The notes beneath the pieces are model-generated. The model saw nothing but the letters and a program-made list of their open reading frames with translations, had not been told where the DNA came from and made no database searches. Shown piece by piece: positions 5,085-6,819 of a stretch of DNA of 6,819 nt (positions within the stretch are counted from its first letter, which is position 1; every line of letters starts with the position of its first letter). The stretch is from positions 1-6,819 of the forward strand of contig CAKZLA010000229.1 in the NCBI GenBank assembly GCA_937124525.1, read 5' to 3'. Source of the stretch: an uncultured Desulfobacterium sp. GTDB taxonomy: Bacteria; Desulfobacterota; Desulfobacteria; Desulfobacterales; Desulfobacteraceae. Made by a program: the position numbers and the translations under genes.

Positions 5085-5114
5085 ATGGGAATTTATACCA
5101 TGGGAATTTATACC
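5085..5114 (+). repeat. 15-bp perfect tandem duplication before the ribosome binding site
   Basis: ATGGGAATTTATACC occurs at 5085-5099 and again at 5100-5114. The second copy abuts the Shine-Dalgarno sequence of the next gene. Each copy contains a TATACC that resembles a -10 box, but no convincing -35 is in place. The duplication adds no start codon in frame with the gene. Confidence 0.7.
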
Positions 5115-5122
5115 AAAGGAGG
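5115..5122 (+). promoter_or_regulatory. Strong ribosome binding site of the 90-aa protein
   Basis: AAAGGAGG is a near-perfect Shine-Dalgarno sequence 8 bases before ATG 5131 and fixes that start. Confidence 0.85.
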
Positions 5123-5130
5123 AACCCGAC

Positions 5131-5403
5131 ATGGAGCATACCCCCCCCATCAATAGAGAAATTGACAGCCGGGTGGTTCGATTAAAACTCACCGATGGTA
5201 CCCATGTAAAAGGCCAGGTCAATCTCAACCGAACACCTGGCTATGAAAGGGTCAGCGACATTGTCACTGAAAATCCAGAACGGTTTCTTGTCCTGTTTTC
5301 AGTCTCCGTCAAACGTGAAGCCACGGATCAAGCCATATTTCACAAGACCCTTTTCATAAACCGGGACCATATCATCTGGGCTGCACCGGATGAAGATCAA
5401 TAA
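5131..5403 (+). CDS. Small conserved hypothetical protein (90 aa)
   Basis: Function unknown. The core (about 9-85) reads IDSRVVRLKLTDGTHVKGQV, then VSDIVTENPERFLVLFSVSV and LFINRDHIIWAAPDE. This pattern of a beta strand with a DGT turn, a PERFLVL segment and a final strand ending in I-W-A-x-P resembles small beta-rich conserved bacterial proteins (DUF6812-like). An Sm-like beta barrel is only a guess. No signal peptide, membrane segment or metal motif is present, so it is probably cytoplasmic. The start is fixed by a strong Shine-Dalgarno sequence 8 bases upstream. Codons 4-7 contain a C8 run (5141-5148). The gene stands alone on this strand after the decayed hicAB pair and converges on htrA, sharing the terminator at 5439-5470. 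Confidence 0.75.
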   Translation: MEHTPPINREIDSRVVRLKLTDGTHVKGQVNLNRTPGYERVSDIVTENPERFLVLFSVSVKREATDQAIFHKTLFINRDHIIWAAPDEDQ

Positions 5404-5438
5404 CCAGAATGTCAGGACAAAACCCCCAGCAGGTATAA

Positions 5439-5470
5439 AAATGGGCGGAAAGATAAAAATCCGCCCATTT
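5439..5470. terminator. Bidirectional terminator between the 90-aa gene and htrA
   Basis: AAATGGGCGGA (5439-5449) pairs perfectly with TCCGCCCATTT (5460-5470) around a 10-base A-rich loop. It lies between two convergent stops (5403 and 5478). On the minus strand the stem runs into a clear T run, so it ends htrA transcripts well; on the plus strand the T run is short (TTT). Confidence 0.8.
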
Positions 5471-5477
5471 GAAATTC

Positions 5478-6819
5478 TCAGCGGGTTAATCTCACGGCAA
5501 TAAAGCTGACATTGCCCCGCCGGAAGAGAAGTTGAAATTGCTCCCCTTTGGCAACGGTCTCCATGGCCTTAAGATACTGTTTTTCCGTTTCAACAGGCCT
5601 GTGGTTGACCTCTTTTAACAGATCTCCCTCCCGGATACCGGACTGATCGGCCTTACTGCCGGGTTCAATATTCACAACCACAATACCCCGGGCACCAGGA
5701 GCATATCCATAGGGCCGCGCCGCATCATCACCCACAGCGGCAAACTTCATTCCCAGTTCATCAAAGCCATTTTGTGAATGAGCAAGTTGCTGATCATCAC
5801 TTCGTCGGGTAAGGGTCACCGTGGTCCGGCGTTTTTGCCCCTCCCGGAGGTAGGCGACCGTCACCTTTTCACCCACGCCAAACCCGGCAATGGTACTGGA
5901 AAGATCCCGGCTGGATTTAATTTCCACATCATTGACCTTTACGATGATATCACCGGGTTGAATCCCGCCATCATGGGCCGGATTGTTTTCATATACCTGG
6001 GCCACAAGTGCACCACCGGCAGCCTTTATACCATAATATTCGGCAAGCTCCGGTGTCACATCCTGGATGGCCACGCCCAGCCACCCCCGGGTCACTGATC
6101 CTGAATCCTGCAACTGCTTTACAATCCCCCGGGCAAGGTCCGATGGAATGGCAAAGCCAATGCCTTGGCCTGATTTTATAATGGCCGTGTTGATACCGAT
6201 AACCTCTCCTTCAAGATTGAGCAAGGGCCCACCACTGTTTCCCGGATTGATGGAGGCATCTGTCTGGATAAAATCGTCATAGGGGCCAGAGCCCAAAATG
6301 CGTCCTTTTGCACTGACAATGCCTGCTGTGACGGTCTGCTCAAGGCCAAAGGGACTGCCGATGGCCACCACCCAGGTGCCCACCTTGAGATCATCAGAAC
6401 TGCCAAGTTTCAAGGGCACCAGGCCTTTGGCATCTATCTTGATAAGCGCCAGATCCGTTTTGGGATCCCCCCCCACCACCGTGGCTGGATATTCCTTGTC
6501 ATTATACATTTTTACGAGGATTTCATCTGCACCATCCACCACATGGTAATTGGTGACAATATAGCCTTTCCGGTCAATGATAAAACCTGATCCCAGACTG
6601 TTTTGCTTGTAATCCCGGGAAGGTCCCCGCCGATTAAAAGGGCTGGTGAACTGACGGAAAAAATCCCTGTCATCAAAGGGTTGACCAAAGAAATGGTTAA
6701 ACACCCGCCCCCCCCCCGGCCTTGTGTCCCCGCCCCCCCTCATCCCCCCGCCGCGCCCCTCCCCGTCAGCCACTTCATTGACGCCTTCTCTCGACATCCG
6801 TACCTTTGTCACACAGCCC
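5478..6819 (-). CDS. HtrA/DegP-family periplasmic serine protease (5' end outside window)
   Basis: ATP-independent protease/chaperone for misfolded envelope proteins. The frame is open to the right edge, so the signal peptide and first residues are missing; a GTG at 6812 is used only for numbering. It has the full trypsin-like triad: His90 in [11 protein letters not shown], Asp120 in [11 protein letters not shown] and Ser193 in [12 protein letters not shown]1 spans about 243-336 (carboxylate loop RGWLGV) and PDZ2 about 350-442, as in DegP/DegQ. Before the protease domain is an unusual Gly-rich linker (about 17-36, [13 protein letters not shown], then TRPGGG). Its coding strand has G runs of 6, 7 and 10. 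Next comes [15 protein letters not shown], the typical segment before the first strand. It ends at 5478, 8 bases from a hairpin terminator. The two PDZ domains favour DegP/DegQ over DegS; I do not choose a symbol because the N-terminus is not visible. Confidence 0.95.
   Translation of the reverse strand, partial: GCVTKVRMSREGVNEVADGEGRGGGMRGGGDTRPGGGRVFNHFFGQPFDDRDFFRQFTSPFNRRGPSRDYKQNSLGSGFIIDRKGYIVTNYHVVDGADEILVKMYNDKEYPATVVGGDPKTDLALIKIDAKGLVPLKLGSSDDLKVGTWVVAIGSPFGLEQTVTAGIVSAKGRILGSGPYDDFIQTDASINPGNSGGPLLNLEGEVIGINTAIIKSGQGIGFAIPSDLARGIVKQLQDSGSVTRGWLGVAIQDVTPELAEYYGIKAAGGALVAQVYENNPAHDGGIQPGDIIVKVNDVEIKSSRDLSSTIAGFGVGEKVTVAYLREGQKRRTTVTLTRRSDDQQLAHSQNGFDELGMKFAAVGDDAARPYGYAPGARGIVVVNIEPGSKADQSGIREGDLLKEVNHRPVETEKQYLKAMETVAKGEQFQLLFRRGNVSFIAVRLTR

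Noticed and set aside
5778..6549. Plus- and minus-strand frames inside htrA
   Set aside because: Shadows of a strongly coding HtrA frame with the full catalytic triad and two PDZ domains.

Overview
The window looks like chromosomal DNA of a sulfate-reducing deltaproteobacterium (Desulfobacterota, probably Desulfobacteraceae). This rests on protein resemblance (ArgS, HtrA, the small conserved proteins), moderate GC and the gene mix. It is an inference, since no search could be run.

Layout. Positions 1-1619 are read leftward: a conserved acidic hypothetical protein (1155-1619), then argS (start 1147). The argS frame is recognisable to position 53. There it runs into about 51 bp that look like the end of an IS21-type insertion sequence, so the KMSKS loop and the anticodon-binding domain are missing here. 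Positions 1620-1973 are a non-coding leader holding a 121-bp inverted-repeat element. Two serine tRNA genes follow, Ser(UGA) and Ser(GCU), with a good sigma70-type promoter in front and a strong terminator behind.

Positions 2257-4958 are an accessory stretch made almost entirely of decayed mobile and toxin-antitoxin DNA. It holds a tandem 12-bp repeat, a second strong hairpin, and a complete 134-bp MITE-like element with 21-bp terminal inverted repeats and a perfect 8-bp target duplication (2407-2556). Next are an intact HicB antitoxin (2582-2935) whose hicA partner survives only as its last 28 codons, and an IS4-family transposase that lost about 95 codons and carries a frameshift (3200-4060). 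A 100-bp inverted-repeat element (4156-4255) and a second hicAB pair (4401-4958) complete it. In that pair hicA has two lesions and hicB is shifted at an A9 run.

Positions 5131-6819 return to ordinary genes: a small conserved protein (5131-5403) converging on a periplasmic HtrA/DegP serine protease (5478 to the right edge), with a shared hairpin terminator between them.

How it fits together. The flanks are housekeeping (tRNA charging, serine tRNAs, protein quality control). The middle is a site next to tRNA genes where mobile elements and two HicAB modules arrived and then decayed. In both modules the toxin gene is dead and the antitoxin is better kept. I see no intact new system. The most solid new observation is the MITE-like element; the most biologically suggestive is the parallel loss of two HicA toxins.
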